Source: an uncultured Clostridiaceae bacterium (GTDB lineage: Bacteria; Bacillota; Clostridia; Lachnospirales; Lachnospiraceae). From it: a stretch of 7,238 nucleotides of DNA. Each line of letters opens with the position of its first letter. The stretch's first letter is position 1. Where the stretch lies: NCBI GenBank assembly GCA_947175375.1, contig CAMWMT010000130.1, forward strand, positions 1-7,238. Direction: 5' to 3'. Made by a program: the position numbers and the translations under genes. Shown piece after piece: positions 6,164 through 7,238 of the stretch. The notes beneath the pieces were generated by a model. That model searched no databases. It saw only the letters and a list, made by a program, of their open reading frames with translations, and was not told where the DNA came from.

Positions 6164-7162
6164 CTATTTCATTCTCTTTACGCTGTTTCGCTTGATCATT
6201 GCAGGCTCATGAAAGATCCTCCTTGTCTCCGCCGTGCCGTCCGCAATGCTTGCCAGAAGTAGTTCTACCGCTGATTTTCCCATTTTGTCCGGAGAGGCAC
6301 ACACCGTAGTCACTCCTTCTCTTCGCATACTCGGTGTTTCATCAAAGCTAATAATGCTCAAATCATCCGGAACGCGAACCCCATATACTCGCAAACAATC
6401 CAGTAATCCCTCTGTCATCTGATAGCCTCCGACAAAAACAGCCGTGAAATCCAACCCCTGTTTGATAATATGCTCCCCATATTGATAACCGCTCTCATAA
6501 GAATAGTTTCCCTGATAAATGCTGTTTCCGGTCACTGGAATTTTCTTATCCTCCATCGCCTCCACGAATCCCCTCCGCCGGTCTGTTGCAGTAGGCGAAA
6601 AGTTAGGACCCATCAAATGACCAATCTTCCTGTGTCCCATCCCGATCAGATAATTCGTTGCCTGATATGCCCCATGATAATTGTCATTACACACAGTATT
6701 AAAGTATGCCAGTTTTATCCCTCTGTTTAAAAATACTGCCGGATACTGATTCTCTGTCAGAATCTCTTTCAGATTTTCGTCTCCTACTACATTAACAAAA
6801 ATAACCCCTGCATAGTTCTCATGAATCGATCTCCGAAGATATTCTTCTTCTTTTTCCATCTGGTTACCGCTATAAGAAATTACGGAGCTGTATCCATTCT
6901 CATCGAACAGCTGATTCAAAATCCGGACAAGCTCTATATAATACCAGTTGTCCAGATCCCCAATAATGATCATAACCCTGTCGCTGTTGATCCTGGACCG
7001 ACGCAGCTCCATGATATTGGTACGATAATTTGTTTCGATCAGCAATTTCTCAATCTCTTTTCTGGTCTCCGGCTTCACATTCCCTTTATTCGAGATCACC
7101 CGGGATATTGTAGCTGTTGAATATCCGCTGATTTCAGATAATTCTTTGATTGTAATCCCCAA
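6164..7162 (-). CDS. LacI-family transcriptional repressor
   Basis: This cytoplasmic DNA-binding protein probably senses the imported compound or a metabolite of it and controls the neighbouring operon. I start it at the TTG at 7162-7160: this gives 332 residues opening MGITIKELSEISGYSTATIS, where LacI proteins normally begin, and the TTG is preceded by GGGGAGG (7176-7170) at seven bases. The in-frame ATG at 7186 would add eight non-family residues that overlap that Shine-Dalgarno. Domains, numbered from the TTG: helix-turn-helix about 3-45 (TIKELSEISGYSTATISRVI), hinge region about 46-58, then the periplasmic-binding-like sensor from about 61 to 320 (MIIIGDLDNWYY, AGVIFVN, MGHRKIGHLMGP, DLSIISFDETPS). 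The hinge lacks the usual A-R-x-L with its DNA-intercalating Leu; by eye the Leu position is Arg. It ends in its own terminator, with its target operon lying directly downstream. Family is certain; the effector is unknown. Confidence 0.93.
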   Translation of the reverse strand: MGITIKELSEISGYSTATISRVISNKGNVKPETRKEIEKLLIETNYRTNIMELRRSRINSDRVMIIIGDLDNWYYIELVRILNQLFDENGYSSVISYSGNQMEKEEEYLRRSIHENYAGVIFVNVVGDENLKEILTENQYPAVFLNRGIKLAYFNTVCNDNYHGAYQATNYLIGMGHRKIGHLMGPNFSPTATDRRRGFVEAMEDKKIPVTGNSIYQGNYSYESGYQYGEHIIKQGLDFTAVFVGGYQMTEGLLDCLRVYGVRVPDDLSIISFDETPSMRREGVTTVCASPDKMGKSAVELLLASIADGTAETRRIFHEPAMIKRNSVKRMK

Positions 7163-7169
7163 AATTTTA

Positions 7170-7176
7170 CCTCCCC
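7170..7176 (-). promoter_or_regulatory. Shine-Dalgarno that fixes the repressor start at TTG
   Basis: GGGGAGG on the minus strand lies seven bases before the TTG at 7162. The ATG codons at 7186 and 7183 have no comparable purine run at a workable distance, and they lie upstream of this site. This decides for the TTG start. Confidence 0.7.
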
Positions 7177-7206
7177 GCTCCATCATAATCTCATTTACTC
7201 TTTATT

Positions 7207-7227
7207 GTTATACATTCTTCCGAATGT
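7207..7227 (-). promoter_or_regulatory. Possible repressor-gene promoter with an inverted repeat beside the -10
   Basis: ACATTC (7212-7217) and GAATGT (7222-7227) form a perfect six-base inverted repeat around TTCC, directly next to a -10-like TATAAC (7212-7207, minus strand). The matching -35 position (7235-7230) is TACGAT, a poor match, so the promoter call is weak. A dyad in this position could be an autoregulatory operator. It lacks the central CG typical of LacI-family operators, which may fit the unusual hinge of this repressor or may mean it is not an operator. Confidence 0.3.
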
Positions 7228-7238
7228 TTATCGTATAT

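Noticed and set aside
1..7238. CRISPR arrays, tRNA/rRNA genes, transposase or phage genes
   Set aside because: No regularly spaced repeats, no tRNA-like cloverleaf, no rRNA sequence and no mobile-element protein was seen on either strand.

Overview
The window looks like chromosome from an anaerobic Firmicute, most likely a Clostridia/Lachnospiraceae-type organism. The evidence is strong AGGAGG-type ribosome-binding sites, a Gram-positive-style lipoprotein binding protein, an Hbd close to the clostridial butyrate-pathway enzyme, and moderate-GC codon use (CTG, AAG, CCG, GGA) with AT-rich intergenic gaps. No species can be named from sequence alone. Every real gene reads on the minus strand, so transcription runs from high to low coordinates.

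Layout in transcription order: (1) 7162-6164, a LacI-family repressor that probably starts at a TTG with an excellent Shine-Dalgarno and ends in a strong rho-independent terminator (6148-6110). (2) About 6110-5875, an AT-rich control region with imperfect direct repeats and a recognisable -35/-10 pair. (3) 5874-5035, hbd, 3-hydroxybutyryl-CoA (3-hydroxyacyl-CoA) dehydrogenase. (4) 4975-2510, an 821-residue fusion of an RbsA-type double ATPase with an RbsC-type permease. (5) 2513-1578, a second RbsC-type permease overlapping the fusion gene by ATGA. (6) 1557-433, a sugar-type lipoprotein binding protein. (7) 432-212, a gap holding a strong Shine-Dalgarno and a tiny or broken reading frame. (8) 211-1, the first 70 residues of a thiolase that runs off the window.

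Genes 3-6, and probably the thiolase, look like one operon. No terminator is visible between them, and the spacings from hbd to the binding protein are short or overlapping. The transporter is a complete CUT2/ribose-class importer built from three polypeptides: binding protein, stand-alone permease, and ATPase-permease fusion. It is bracketed by two enzymes of CoA-ester chemistry, 3-hydroxyacyl-CoA dehydrogenase and thiolase. The inferred picture is a LacI-family-controlled uptake and catabolism operon whose imported compound, or a product of it, passes through a 3-hydroxyacyl-CoA to 3-ketoacyl-CoA to thiolysis sequence. The substrate cannot be read from the window, and the binding protein appears to lack several residues that ribose-binding protein uses for ribose.

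The points most worth a second look are the ATPase-permease fusion with its asymmetric ATP sites, the pairing of a sugar-type importer with beta-oxidation-type enzymes, and the broken or minimal reading frame before the thiolase.
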